Source: Liolophura sinensis (Eukaryota > Mollusca > Polyplacophora > Chitonida > Chitonidae). From it: a stretch of 64,000 nt of DNA. Below, piece after piece: positions 1-12,502 of the stretch (its first letter is position 1; every line of letters begins with the position of its first letter). The stretch lies in assembly GCF_032854445.1 (NCBI RefSeq), contig NC_088307.1:21652017-21716016 (forward strand). Reading direction: 5' to 3'. The notes beneath the pieces are model-generated. The model ran no database searches. It saw nothing but the letters and a program-made list of their open reading frames with translations, and was not told the origin of the DNA. Position numbers and translations under genes: made by a program.

Positions 1-40
1 TTAATATGGGAGAGAGAAGGTTATATCATTACGGAATGTT

Positions 41-154
41 AGTGAGTGAGTGACTGGGGTTTAACGTCGTGCTCAACAATTGTTCAGTCACATGACGACG
101 AAGGAATCCTTAGTGTGTATGTAATGTGCCTCATTGTTGCAGGACGGATTTCCA
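41..154 (-). mobile_element. truncated SINE (family B) in U1
   Basis: Begins with the GAGTGAGTGAG tail and continues through sequence shared with the complete family-B SINE at 58,407-58,743, then stops after the GGATTTCCA part, so the tRNA-like head is missing. The same truncated copy is in U2 and U3, so it predates the tandem duplication. Confidence 0.75.
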
Positions 155-508
155 GTGAAATTAGCTCTGACAATGGCTTTTCCTTGACTTGCGTATTCCA
201 CGAAACACGAAACTAAATGAATGCTTTACCATTTAACGCCTCAATGTGTTTGTCAAACACGCCTCAAACATACCTTTTTGAATTATAACTGATAATTGTA
301 CCGTGAAAGATCTAAGGCGTTATCCTCTGTAAATATGTATCTATTTCCGCATAACCCGCCTGACGGAAATACCTTAATACTCTTTCCTGCTTCATACTTT
401 CTTGCTCCATAGCATGATGTTTTGCATGATAAAAATGTGACGGGAGCAGCTTCCCAGTGCTTATACTATCAGTAGCTGGTGGTAATTTCCCTTTTTCTCA
501 GTTGTTAG

Positions 509-791
509 ATTTTTTTTTTTTTTTTTTTTTTTTTGATTGATGTTTTACGCCGTACTCAAAAATATTTCACTTATACGACGGCGGTCAGCATTATGGTGGG
601 TAGAAACCGGCACAGCCCGGGGGAAACCCACGACCATCCGCAGGTTGCTGTCAGACCTTCCCACGTACGGCCGGAGAGGAAGGCAGCATGAGCTGGTCTT
701 GAACTCACAGCGACCGCATTGGTGAGAGGCTTCTGGGTCATTACGCTGCGCTAGCGCGCTAACCGACTGAGCCACGGAGGCCCCCCCCCCC
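509..791 (-). mobile_element. tRNA-derived SINE (family A), inserted only in U1
   Basis: Read on the minus strand it starts with GGCCTCCGTGGCTCAGTCGG (a pol III A-box-like head), then a B-box-like GAGTTCAAGACC, a conserved central domain, and ends in a T-run (A-run on the minus strand). It is flanked by the 10-bp direct repeat CAGTTGTTAG (499-508 and 792-801). U2 and U3 carry only one CAGTTGTTAG at this place, so they are empty sites. The central domain resembles the Meta-domain of MetaSINEs (family knowledge from memory). Confidence 0.93.
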
Positions 792-1835
792 CAGTTGTTA
801 GAGCACTGGACTTCGGTTGCTGAGCACGAATTCAAGTTCTGGTATAGCCAACGTAGTTAAAACCCTTTAACATTTACAAAAGTATGGACCGTTTCAAATT
901 TTTAAACAATGAACTGTGGAATAAGTATCGGATATGAAGTATCGGTTATTACATGTACACGCGCATGTCTTGACTACTTCTACTTCCGGGTAAGAATTTT
1001 CCTTTGTAATTATATTTGTATATATAATTTTATTAATAAAACTGATCTTTCAGAACTTTACTTTGGATTTTGTCTCACCGGTTGGGGCGATGAACTGCTG
1101 TTGTATCTATGCGTCGAAACAGACATCTATACATCAACCATCAACCAATGGTCAATTCTTCTCTTATTATAATGTACATTTAATAGTGACCACAACGGGT
1201 AATAATAACGAGTGCCTCAATCGCAAATATCAACAATATTGCTACAAAAACAACGCAGTTTCTTGATAATGCATTTAAGCGTGTCTGTGGATCCTGTGGA
1301 TACTTGTGTTTTGTAACCTCTTTTGAAGGCTAGTGATTGTCACGCAGAGCATTCTGCACGCTCGAAGCCTTTCTTGGTTTGTAAGCTTTGTTTTAATGAA
1401 AGTGGTCTTGTTCCACTTCCGTTTGACAAAATACCGGATTCAGATGTCAAGGCAGATTGAGCTGGGATTTTAGACGTCCCATAGAGACAGGTCAAGGTTA
1501 ACAAATCAATGTTCTCCCGCTAAACTTGCTCACTTAAATTATCCATTGTCCGTGGTTACACGGTGCTGATTGTCACAGGTGAGTGTAGAAATGTCACGTT
1601 TGCTTAATAAGGGCTTCTTGATCGCCCCTGAAAAGTCCCATAGAGATATCATCCTAAGTGGACCGTATTTATGGCAGCGTGAAATTAACACTTTGTATTT
1701 TTGATATAAAGGCAAGCGGAGGCTGGATATTTGATAATAGAGGTCAAGTTCCGTGAATGCCCGCGAGTTTTTTGACACTTGCCCAATATTGCTGCAGCCA
1801 CAGCTAACCAATTGTAACGCCAAATGGCCATGAAG

Positions 1836-1979
1836 GGGCCAAATTGTAATTTAATCGAAAATTATCGATAAATGATTGATCGATATCGATAAATGAATTA
1901 GCGATAATGACAAAAATTATTTACAACGCTAATTTATTCACCCATATCCATAATTTTCGATTCAATGTTAATTTGGCCC
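1836..1979. mobile_element. palindromic AT-rich MITE in U1
   Basis: About 144 bases forming imperfect inverted arms: GGGCCAAATT at the left, AATTTGGCCC at the right, with ATCGAAAATTAT and ATAATTTTCGAT inside. The middle is rich in ATCGAT. It resembles a small non-autonomous DNA element. Also present in U2 and U3. Confidence 0.6.
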
Positions 1980-4900
1980 TGCATTATAATTAGCTTTGTA
2001 TACAATATCCTAATTCAGATAATAACTGCTTCTGTGACCGAAGCAGTAAATAGTTTCACGAATAGGATAGCCTGGACATCAATTTTGTACAGGCTTCGGT
2101 AACAATTTCCATGTGGAGGAGTACAATGCCATATCGCCGTGTACAATGACGTCATCTGGAAACGAGAACAAAATGATAGAAGTAGATGTATGTTAAAATA
2201 GGACTGGACGTATTTGCTGGAACGTAAAATTGATACTTCGCGCTTCCGCGCATGTCGTACAGTAGTGTGTCCGAAATTATACACGTCTCTCGGAAGCTGG
2301 CCTGTTTATAGTGGATGCCATGCTAAGGGGAATTGTCAAAATTACCGAAGCAATATCAAGAATGTTTTAGATCGGTTACGGTGGACATACTTCTTGAACT
2401 CATCGCCAATAGTTTTGACATCCACTGGTTACATTTATCACAGGTCACTGATGACCGTTTCTCTCTTGAACCATGTAGTGAAATTCTTCAACAATTACCC
2501 AGTGCCGTGAACAAACGGCTTTGGTCCACGTGGGTGTATCTTGGGAGATGTGAAGGAGTATAACGGGAGCAGCTTCCCAGTGCTTGCGCTAACGGAAATT
2601 CCGCTTTAGCTCAGTTGTTAGAACTCTGGATTTGGCTGCTGAGACACGAGGCAAATCCTGTTCTAACCCCCGTCGATAAATCCTACAATCATTACACAAG
2701 TGTGGACTTTTTCAATGTTTTAAACACATTGAATTGTAGAACAAGTAGGTCTTTCCGACATCATTGAAATAATGCAATAATGACAAGAACCCAAGCATTG
2801 TTAATATGAAAGCGTATGTTAGAGAGGCGTTGGTGAGAATTTGAATATCACCATTACAAATTAGGCGCAAAATCTCAAACAAACACGTTACATGTTTAAG
2901 CAATGTTAACACAACTTGAAATATTAAAGTGCATGAAATGTCATTTACTTTGAAGGCTTGTGAGGAACACGTAGCATATTGCACACGCTCCAATCCAGAC
3001 TGCTGCGCTTCTCACCTTGTCAGTATTTTTTCCTTAAATTTAAGTGGTCTTGTTCCATTTTTAATTTTAGTTACTTTTAAACTCTTTCAACCGTTTGACA
3101 CAAAACCAGAATGAAGATGTCTGGGTGGATTAAGCTGGCAATCTGGAAAGTTAATAGACAAGTTAAGTTTAACAAATCAGTGTTCTGTCGCTAAACTGCT
3201 CTGCTAAATTACCCATCGTTCCTGGTTATATGGTGCAGGCTATCAAATTGATTGCAGAAATGTCCCGTTACCTTACTAATGGTTTCAAGACCGCCTCAGG
3301 AAAAGATCACGAGGGTATAAAACGGACTGGACGTATTTGTGATAGCGTAAAATTGGCATTCGATATTTCCTGTGATGTTGTACCATAATGTGACTGAAAT
3401 TAGTCAACCCTAACGGAAGCTAGCCTCTAAATAGTGGATGTCAAGTTCCGGTGTGTGAAAATTGCCTCAACAATATCAAACTGGTTTAGATCGGCCACGA
3501 CCAATTGGTGGTTATGGATGTTTCTCAGACTCATCGCCAATAATTTTGACATCCAGGGGTGTCATCCATCAGAGTTAATTGATCTATTCATTACAAACTT
3601 AAAAAAAGAGCCAGGTTAATTCAAACATTATGAACCTATAATACACCATACCTAAAGTTCTAGTGTTATTTTTAAACATCATTCATTAGAGAACTGTGTG
3701 GTTGGTTTAGCAACAGTCAGTTGTAGGTTTCACTTTATACAAAGAAATTGAGCTTAAACACAACAACGCAAATACAACACAAGTTTTAAGCATATTTTTC
3801 ACCGCGTTTCTTTTTTGCTCCCGAAAAGATATTCCACATGAAAACACAAATACAAGACAAGTTTTTTCTTAGTGGAAGTGAAGAATTTGGATCTACATAT
3901 AAGTATTTTGCAAGGCCCAGAATTTGTTCACCACCTAAATTTTTCAACCATGTATTTGTTTTCAACAACAGCATATCTTCCACCACTTTTCTTGTTTGCA
4001 AGATTTGCAAGATTTGCGAGAGACATGAAAAATTCCTTGCGCACTATTTTTGTGCCAGTCACATCTAAGACATAATTTCCAAATTCCGCGTCGTTGTAAA
4101 AATATTTTTTTAAGACTGTGTAGGAAACAAGTCTGACGTGATCTCAATATTACTATCTCAGAATTATTCCAATTCTCTGATCAAAACAATAACAATAACA
4201 ACCATATACTTCGATAATCCAATCCCTTAAAGAAGATCGTCATGATAACGAAACAAAGTATTTTCATAAATAATCACATCCAATATTTCTGGTAACTTTT
4301 TGTTTTTAAACATCATAGTTGTATTATTTGACTTTGAAAGGGCTGGTGAAGTACAGCTGCGTACCTTTTATTGAGAGAAAGTTTTAAACCGTTATACTGG
4401 CAGTGGTCGTTTGGAATTCAGCAGGATATACATATTCAGGCCCTCCTCAACATTAGGGCCTAGTTTGGAGTCTGGGTGATGCAACCATTACAGATCTCTT
4501 CCGGAACCGAATGACATTTTCCGTGGCTTGTTATAAAACCAAGGGCCATGAACCTTATTGAAAGGAACTCTACTATTACGTAATGGGTCAGGCAGAAAGC
4601 CTATCCTCACAAAGCTTATGACTTATGTCATACTAAATATTATGGTATTTGCCGGGGGAGGGAGGTTGAGGGGTTAAGAGTTGAACTTAAAGGTTGACCT
4701 CCTTTCCAACATGGAGGAATATATATTTATTCCACTCAAATGCCATATTGAAAAACTTTTCTTTTACACTAAGGCGGATAGGTTTATAGGTGAAGGGAAA
4801 CGGAATACCGGTACCCGGGATCAAGTCACTGACCAACTTTCCACTTGTGACGTACAGATGTGCAAACGGCATTGGCAGGGGAGATCGCCCTTAAGACAAA

Positions 4901-5120
4901 TTGCTGATGTGGCGAGGTTTACTGTTTAATGGAGACGGGTCTATATTGGTTAATAAATCTCTTCTAATTGGAGAAGGAATCATAGAGAAGTGGTGAAGTT
5001 TAAGACAATGTTGTTTGTTTGCAGGATATCAGCTATCATGAGTGTCCACATGCCGGTAATGTAGGCACTATATCAGATCTGTTTTATTCTTCAGTATGAG
5101 TGATATATTATTACCTTGAG

Positions 5121-5611
5121 GAGATTTCTCCACGATATGGCTGGAACATTCCCGATGTGGAGTTAAAAGGTTCGTGTTGGTCAAAGCTCCAGTCACCTAT
5201 TATAAACTGTATGTAAGACCAAAGCATTTTAAACTTAGATTACAGAGATTTCTCCACGATATGGCTGGAACATTCCCGATGTGGAGTTAAAAGGTTCGTG
5301 TTGGTCAAAGCTCCAGTCACCTATTATAAACTGTATGTATGACCAAAGCATTTTTAAACTCAGATTACAGAGATTTCTCCACGATATGGCTGGAACATTC
5401 CCGATGTGGAGTTAAAAGTTTCGTGTTGGTCAAAGCTCCAGTCACCTATTATAAACTGTATGTAAGACCAAAGCATTTTTAAACTCAGATTACAGAGATT
5501 TCTCCACGATATGGCGGGAACATTCCCGATGTGGAGTTAAAAGGTTCGTGTTGGTCAAAGCTCCAGTCACCTATTATAAACTGTATGTAAGACCAAAGCA
5601 TTTTTAAACTC
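5121..5611. repeat. four-copy ~125-bp tandem array, U1 only
   Basis: Units start at about 5121, 5245, 5370 and 5495 with GAGATTTCTCCACGATATGG and are nearly identical. U2 has one copy (about 15,656-15,776). The expansion is therefore recent and private to U1. No reading frame is conserved in it. Confidence 0.93.
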
Positions 5612-8600
5612 AAATTCACGTAAACCATGATGCAATAGGGTGATTTTAATTGCTACTCTTTAAGCATTTCACCGGTTAAGTGTGACCATTTGTCAACTAT
5701 CACACTGTCGTCGCAGCTCTGATTTTTCTCTTCATAGTGTCGTATTTCATACCATAGGTGACTTTGCATTGTCCTAATGAATAATGGATGGATCAGGGAA
5801 AAGACGTTAAACGTTAAACCCCAAGGAACCGCTCACCCTATTTACCTTCAATCCTGGACTCATTATTGAATCTTGTTAGGGCAATAGGATTAATCCCATT
5901 CTGTTCTCTTGTTAATTTAGGAGCTGCTAAGAGTGAAAGTTCAGTTAACTCCTTGCCCCAAAAACGTTCCCTTAGAAAGCGCAGTACAGCGGATATATTG
6001 ATTGGATCACCAATGGAGTAGGGACATGGGATTTGCTTTCTTGACCTCCTGCTAAGATCTCGCAGTGACGAGTGAGATAATTTATTCCCCCCCCCCCCTC
6101 TATGTTTCTTAAACATTGCTTATCCCACGAGAGGTACAATTAACACGTCAAAGATTTAGCATCGGAAGACAAAAGAAGTCAGATACTGTTCACCTCTGGT
6201 CCATTTCGATTGCATCAAGCCCAGAAGTACGGATTTTGCCTCAACTGGCGGAATTGTAGGTCTTGATTTTCTAAAAATCCTTTGAAAACAAGGAATGTCA
6301 GGTACTGTTCACCCCTATTTGACTACGTTAAGCCCAGCAGAACGGTTTTCTTTTTATCAGAACCAATATCGCGTTGTGATTTCCTATAGTCATCAGGGAA
6401 AGTTATAGGGTGCATTTCCGGGGAATCACAACATTTGCAGTTTCATTTGGTTACGCTAAGGCGTTGTGGTCGTTTTTCGCTTAAGCTGAAGCATTTTTGC
6501 GTAGTGATTTCCTATTATGGAAAATAGTACGATTGATTTCTGGCGAATGACAATTTTTAAATTTTTAATATATAATATTATTATATCCAAAGCAATTTCC
6601 CAATGTGACGTACAAGCAGCTGTATGGTGGGCTGTATGAACACCTCTGTCATCGGATTGTTTACATAGATTATTGACCGCAAGCTGAGGATTCGCCTTTG
6701 ATGTGTGGAACGATGTTTATAATCCGCGCCATAATACAATACAATAATGTCCAAGGCCAGGCATACCACAACTGATGTTTTTGAAATGATCTGTTTTCTG
6801 AAACGACGTTTTGTCTCGCAATCAGGGAATGAATATGCTTTCACCAAATGAATCGTAGTATGGGTCAGTAAATTGCGTGTTCCGTCACAGATCAGTAGAA
6901 GCAACCATCTCTAAACTGTCACACATAAATTAAAAGTTAAACGAGATCTGGAAGTTTTTGTTTAAAGGGTCAAAGACATGAGCTTTGCCAAGATATCTCA
7001 ACATGATGCCGACAGTTCTGTCTTTGATTTGTAATTTGCCGTACTTGGTCCATATATGTTATGTGCTAGAGAGGGATATAACGCCAACTTGTAAGAAGTT
7101 ACTATCGAACTATATTGGCTTTTTTCGTATTTAATTAAAGAAATTCATATGTTCAGTTCGAAATCAGTAAACGTTTGTTATATACTTACTTGACATACCA
7201 GAATTTCGCCACAAGAATATTGCCTCGAGATTTTTTTATTAAACTGGGTAAGTTCAGAGATGCGGGTTAGCACACTTATTTGTGGACAGTAATTCCCGCT
7301 GGTTATTAAAAGTTAATGAATCGCATGAAACCCATCGATTATCCTGGCTGTTTCAATATTGATGCCTTAAGATACCGACATATGTGTCCCTCAGACATTG
7401 TACAGAGGCCATACAAGTACTTGTGGAATATTAATCGATGAATTCAGCTTAGATCAGTTTAGTTGTTTTTCCTAATCTCAAACACCGGAATAAACTCATC
7501 ATTTCCACAAACTCTGTTTTCAAGTTCGACTTAGCGTAAAAACCACCGTAAATTCAAAGAATTATACTGTCGTATTCTCAAAATAATGTAAAACTGTTGG
7601 TCATGACATACAGTAAAATGTAGCAATGTACTTTAGAATTACAACTGGACACCGATGCTTTTCAAGACAGATAATCTAAGTATGATACACGTGAGGGGGA
7701 AAAGAATGCCAGAAATACATGACAAAATCATTTGCCTCACCAGGGATCTGTCAGTTTCGTTACTACGATGGTCTACCTCACGGGATTGAAGTTCACATTT
7801 GATTTTTTAACGTTTGAGACATCGTGCGCAAGCCAGTTGTGAGTTCGTTATCTAAGAGATCAGACAGTATCGGTGTAGCATGAGAGCTTTGAAATAATAA
7901 CCTATTGTTAGCGCCGATGCTTTGATCATCTCAAGACATTAAGACAAAGCCGTTTTTGTTCAAACTGATAAAACAGATAAAAGTGCCTTTCTGATACATA
8001 CTTTGCCAGGCTTATGTCCCTGGATTAGTGTTTTCCGCCAGCATCTCTCTGGCTACAGACTGCAAGAGGAGCCAACCAACTAAGACCAGATACCACGTCA
8101 AATTCCCAATATCAGACCATATTCCCAGGGTTGTCGTTATGACAGGTGATCTGAAATCGCGTGACGGATCCTAGACGCGGCTGTTCTCTTGCTGAGTAGC
8201 CATTGGTGTTGCTATTGTGCTTAACATAATAGGCACAAGACAGATCGTCGTATATAGCTGGCTTGTTTGACACCACTGAGCTACCACTGGGTCAGGTGAC
8301 CGACGGTACTCGGGGAGAACCCTCAGGCATCCTTATAATACGCCGGCGTCAGTGCTCGGATGCTCTGATTGATTAACTAACTGTAAGACCCGTGATTCCT
8401 TGAGATGTCTATCTGGGAGAAGGTAGGACTGATTTGTCCGTTCATTAATTAACTGGTTTATGATACTTTGTAGTTCCAATACATGATGTTGGTGAATGAT
8501 GAAAGTCATTGATTCAATCTACCAAATCTTTACCCAGTCCGATTCACACAGCCCATGTTACACCGGTTTAAACGTGATTGTATCTTTGGGTCAGATTGAC

Positions 8601-8658
8601 CGTATTACCGCGTAATGTGGATTTTTAAACTGGTTTATTTACTTGGCTTTGTCCGTAG

Positions 8659-8821
8659 TTCCAAACAAAAACATTTTGTGCATCTGTTACGATTAAAGAG
8701 AGATCTGAAGGCATCGTTGTTTGAAGATGTTTCGGAGAGTACCGACAGATCATACCGACAGCAGAGTTTTTCAATCATGATACTGGCGACCAAAAGAAAG
8801 ACAAAACACTCTCGATGCTAA
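8659..8821 (+). CDS. candidate terminal exon of an unidentified gene (U1)
   Basis: An open frame runs from an AG at 8657-8658 to a TAA at 8819-8821, coding about 54 basic residues (KQKHFVHLLRLKRDLK..., ending KTKHSRC). The U2 counterpart (18,832-18,994) has a different, longer sequence immediately before the same AG, while the putative exon itself differs at only about two bases, one of them synonymous. That pattern fits an acceptor site with a variable intron end. I do not recognise the protein. It could be a cytoplasmic tail, or chance conservation between young duplicates. Confidence 0.3.
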
Positions 8822-9020
8822 CAGAAAACAATAGATGTGTTCAGGGAACACTTCTAGCTTATGCCGGTCACTTTTAAGCTGTGTAAAAGTACACCATTTT
8901 CTTCTGTTACACTAGTGTTGTGAACTATTTCCATGCTTTACGAGCACAACAGTACAGAAACACCGGTTAGCAGATCTGCTAGCTTTAAAATGTAGATTTA
9001 TTGTTCACTGTCATTCTTAA

Positions 9021-9176
9021 ACTAACGGTGGAGTATGCATATACGTTTCGGGGAATTTGGCGGTCATTCTTGCTGTGGGTGTTGCCATTTTCATCTTGGA
9101 CTTTGCTGTGACGGTCTACCATGCGGAGATTACAGCTGACTCCTATCCTGTACCAGAATTGCTCAATGGACAGTAG
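9021..9176 (+). CDS. candidate membrane-segment exon (U1), unidentified
   Basis: A frame opens just after a TAA at 9018-9020 and closes at TAG 9174-9176. It contains one strongly hydrophobic stretch (NLAVILAVGVAIFILDFAVT) followed by a polar, acidic tail. There is no ATG, so it could only be an internal exon. The U2 copy (about 19,190-19,300) has an extra T after the hydrophobic stretch that breaks the frame. Chance open frame is possible. Confidence 0.22.
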   Translation, partial: TNGGVCIYVSGNLAVILAVGVAIFILDFAVTVYHAEITADSYPVPELLNGQ

Positions 9177-9265
9177 TGGAGAAGCCAGAGTTTACCCTCG
9201 CGTCTTGTTTGGCCCAGTGCCGATATTAGTCTCCTTCCTTCTGGTATAAGTTGCGATGGAAGCGC
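9142..9265 (-). pseudogene. possible SLC6-like fragment (TM2-TM3 junction), U1
   Basis: On the minus strand the frame reads ALGQTRREGKLWLLHYCPLS and, after a short stop-containing stretch, ESAVIS. Sodium:neurotransmitter symporters (SLC6) have ALGQ, an SG or EG four residues on, then CPL with 12 residues between GQ and CP, followed by G-x-G and AVIS. The GQ-to-CP spacing is the same here. There is a stop between GTG and ESAVIS. The match is short and remembered, so this is tentative. Related sequence recurs at 19,300-19,445, 29,400-29,490 and 41,945-42,000. Confidence 0.3.
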
Positions 9266-9480
9266 GAGATTAAAAACTCTACAGACTGCGTGTCTGTCGG
9301 GTGTTATTGAATATAAACATTGTCTATTATAGTGCACGGCTATCGCCTTTCCAATCTAAATGGCAAACCGTCTCTCTTTCCACTGATGGAAACTCGTCGT
9401 GCTATATTGACCCAGGGTATGCAGGATGATTGCCTAGTTCTTACTAATGCACGTGTGGTGTAGAAAAAGGTCGAGTAACA

Positions 9481-9545
9481 GTACATTCCTGGATAAGAAA
9501 GTACGAGTCTTGAAGCGCCAAGGACTTTGTTATCCAGGAATGTAC
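9481..9545. repeat. 16-bp inverted repeat (hairpin), U1
   Basis: GTACATTCCTGGATAA at 9481-9496 is exactly complementary to 9530-9545, with a 33-base loop. The U2 copy is at 19,654-19,719 with one arm mismatch. Could be a small foldback element or a chance structure kept by duplication. Confidence 0.6.
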
Positions 9546-10717
9546 AGTTATGAGTTCTTTCTTCGTCAACTTAACGATTGCATCAATATTACATGTTAAA
9601 CGATTCCTGTGTTTAGCGGTGGGATGGAGTGAGGATACAAAGTGCGCAGATACGTGGGCTATGTTTTAGCTCTGATTCTGTATGTATGGCGACATGACCA
9701 GTATATTGCCTGAATCGACAATTCAGATGAAGGTGGTTAAAGTTTTCCTTGACCACTGGGTCTATAGCAGGGATCTGGTCGCTCATGTGCCTGTCAAGTG
9801 GCGTGCATCATCCCTTTTCAGGGCTTGGAAAACGACATTCATAACTTCTGTCTCTGTCAAAGCTCTTATCATGTCCGATTCGGAGAACAATAGTATCTTC
9901 ATAACCCAGTCCTACTTAAACGTGCTTGCACTAACATAACAACAAGCGATTCTTTTTCACGAATTGCGCGGTGTCATTTCAATCAAATAATACCCCAAAA
10001 AAAATAACGTTACATCGCAGTTAGGGTCAATGCATGCTCTTTCATGGTGGCTGAGCCGCATTATTTGCATAGTGGAATATAATACGTAGCATGTTTGACC
10101 TTTCGTGGTAATGTTATATGATGTTTTAGTGCAACACCGTTAGCGACTTTAGCCACTGGGAGGCCAGTCCGTTGTACTCTATGTAGATTACTACTGGGTG
10201 TGTAAGTTTACGGACAGTGGTTCGTCCCATGATTAGTTATGCGGGAAAGTAAACCTGAACTGACTAGTATTCAGAATGCCACAAATCAGACCCACCATTT
10301 CACCTTGCTGTTCATATTTGTGCCTAAGAGAATTGATGACGCTACTCTTCCTTTTCTCACGCTGGCAACATTTGGTATATTTGAAATGAAGGCCAAGAAA
10401 GAAACTTTTAAAAAATGAATGTCACATTGATTAGAAACGAATGCACCCTTCATATATTAACGTTCTTATGATCGGTTAGACAAAGGATTGACATTGCAAC
10501 AAACGTTTAAATTCCTCCAAAAGAAGATTGCATGGCCTTTCCGGATGGCTCAGTGGGATATTGGAATGTTTTCAAGTCTTGTGTTCGTGGGTGCTCTACC
10601 GTCAATCAGTCGTCACCCATCACCGCTTAAACCACAAACTCGCAAGCGTTGATTCTTGAAAAATAATCGACTGCGCAGACAATAGCGTGACGTAACAGTA
10701 GTGGAATGCCTTTCCAG

Positions 10718-10827
10718 GTTAAATATGAGACACTGATTGGTTACACGAAGAAAGATTTACACGTATTATCTCATCTGCCAGAAGAATATAAGAATATACC
10801 GCTGCCGTACTTTCCGAAAAAATTACG
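10718..10827 (+). CDS. candidate internal exon under codon constraint (end of U1)
   Basis: Bounded by TTTCCAG at 10,711-10,717 (acceptor-like) and a GT at 10,828. The open frame begins VKYETLIGYTKKDLHVLSHL and continues to a basic end (PYFPKKLR). Compared with the copy at 20,598-20,707 there are six base differences, all at third codon positions: five silent, one Glu to Asp. Sequence downstream of the GT contains indels in the other copy that would break the frame. The protein is not recognised. An alternative is a short ORF starting at the ATG at 10,706. Which gene it belongs to is unknown. Confidence 0.5.
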
Positions 10828-10901
10828 GTTTCTGAATAGAGTGGACGTCACAAACAAACGTTTAATATGGGAGAGAGAAGGTTATATCATATCGAGTTTT
10901 A

Positions 10902-11026
10902 GAGTGAGTGGGTGATTGGGGTTTAACGTCGTGCTCAACAATTTTTCAGTTACATGACGACCAAGGAATCCTAACTAAGGGTGTACATGTATGTAATGTG
11001 CCTCCTTGTTGCAGGACGGATTCCCA
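10902..11026 (-). mobile_element. truncated SINE (family B) in U2
   Basis: Same truncated SINE and same break point as in U1 (41-154), including the GAGTGAGTG tail. A few bases inserted near 10,980 distinguish it. Confidence 0.75.
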
Positions 11027-12366
11027 GTGAAATTAGCTCTGACAATGGCTTTTCCTTGATTTGCGTATTCCACGAAAACACAAAACTAAATAAATGCTTT
11101 ACCATTTAACGCCTCCATGTGTTTCTCAAACATACCTTGTTTGAATTATAACCCGCCTGACGTAAATACCTTAATACTCTTTCCTGCTTCATACTTTCTT
11201 GCTCCATGATGTTTTGCATGATAAAAAATGTGACGGGAGCAGCTTCCCAGTGCTTATACTACCAGTAGCTGGTGGTAATTTCCCTTTTTCTCAGTTGTTA
11301 GAGCACTGGACTTCGGTTGCTGAGCACGAATTCAAGTTCTTGTGTAGCCAACGTTCTTAAAACCCTTTAACATTAACAAAAGTATGGACCGTTTCAAATT
11401 TTTAAACAATGAACTGTGGAATAAGTATCGGATATGAAGTACCGGTTATTACATGTACACGCGCATGTCTTGACTACTTCTACTTCCGGATAAGAATTTT
11501 CCTTTGTAATTATATTTGTATATATAATTTTATTAATGGAACTGGTCTTTCTGAACTTTACTTTGGATTTTGTCTCACCGGTTGAGGCCATGAACCGCTG
11601 TTGTATCTAAGCGTCGAAACAGACATTTGTATATCAACCATTAACCAATGAAAACGTTTCACGTCAATAATCGCAAGATCAATTCTTCTCTATTTATAAT
11701 GTACATTTAATAGTGACCACAACGGGTAATGATAACGAGTGCCTCAATCGCAAATATCAGCAATACTGCTACAAAAACAACGCAGTTTCTTGACAATGCA
11801 TTTAAGGGTGTCTGTGGATCCTTGGATACTTGTGTTTTGTAACCTCTTTTGAAGGCTAGCGATTGTCACGCAGAGCATTCTGCACGCTCGAAGCCTTTCT
11901 TGGTTTGTAAGCTTTGTTTTAATGAAAGTGGTCTTGTTCCACTTCCGTTTGACAAAATACCGGATTCAGATGTCCAGGCAGATTGAGCTGCGATTTTAGA
12001 CGTCCCATAGAGACAGGTCAAGGTTAACAAATCAATGTTCTCCCGCCCGCTAAACTTGCTCACTTGAATTACCCATTGTCCGTGGTTACACGCTGCTGAT
12101 TGTCACAGGTGAGCGTAGAAATGTCACGTTTGCTTAATAAGGGCTTCTTGATCGCCCCTGAAAAAGTCCCATAGAGATATCATCCTAAGTGGACCGTATT
12201 TATGGCAGCGTGAAATTAACACTTTGTATTTTTGATATAAAGGCAAGCGGAGGCTGGATATTTGATAATAGTGGTCAAGTTACGTGAATCCCCGCGAGTT
12301 TTTTGACACTTGCCCAATATTGCTGCAGCCACAGCTAACCAATTGTAACGCCAAATGACCATGAAG

Positions 12367-12502
12367 GGGCCAAATTGTTATTTAATCGAAAATTATCGAT
12401 AAATGATTGATCGATATCGATAAATGAATTTGCGATAAATAATTATTTACATCGCTAATTTATTCACCCTTATCCATAATTTTCGATTAAATGTTAATTT
12501 GG
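12367..12502. mobile_element. palindromic AT-rich MITE in U2
   Basis: U2 copy of the element at 1836-1979. The outermost right end has changed (AATTTGGTGTCCC instead of AATTTGGCCC). Confidence 0.6.

Larger units (their letters stand above)
1..10859. repeat. 10-kb tandem unit, copy U1
   Basis: First of three direct tandem copies. The window opens inside the sequence that recurs at 10,861 and 20,741 (TTAATATGGGAGAGAGAAGG). Long stretches match U2 with only scattered substitutions. U1-specific events are a SINE at 509-791, a 125-bp array at 5121-5611, loss of about 30 bases near 1150, and retention of about 300 bases (9775-10,075) missing from U2. An internal older duplication is visible: about 2210-2470 and 3320-3580 resemble each other. 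Apart from the separately listed candidate exons, 2600-5120 and 5612-8650 hold only short non-conserved ORFs and I see no gene there. Confidence 0.9.

Noticed and set aside
2015-2284. 89-aa minus-strand ORF conserved in U1, U2 and U3
   Set aside because: Conservation is no higher than in the surrounding unit and differences are not biased to third positions; no domain is visible.
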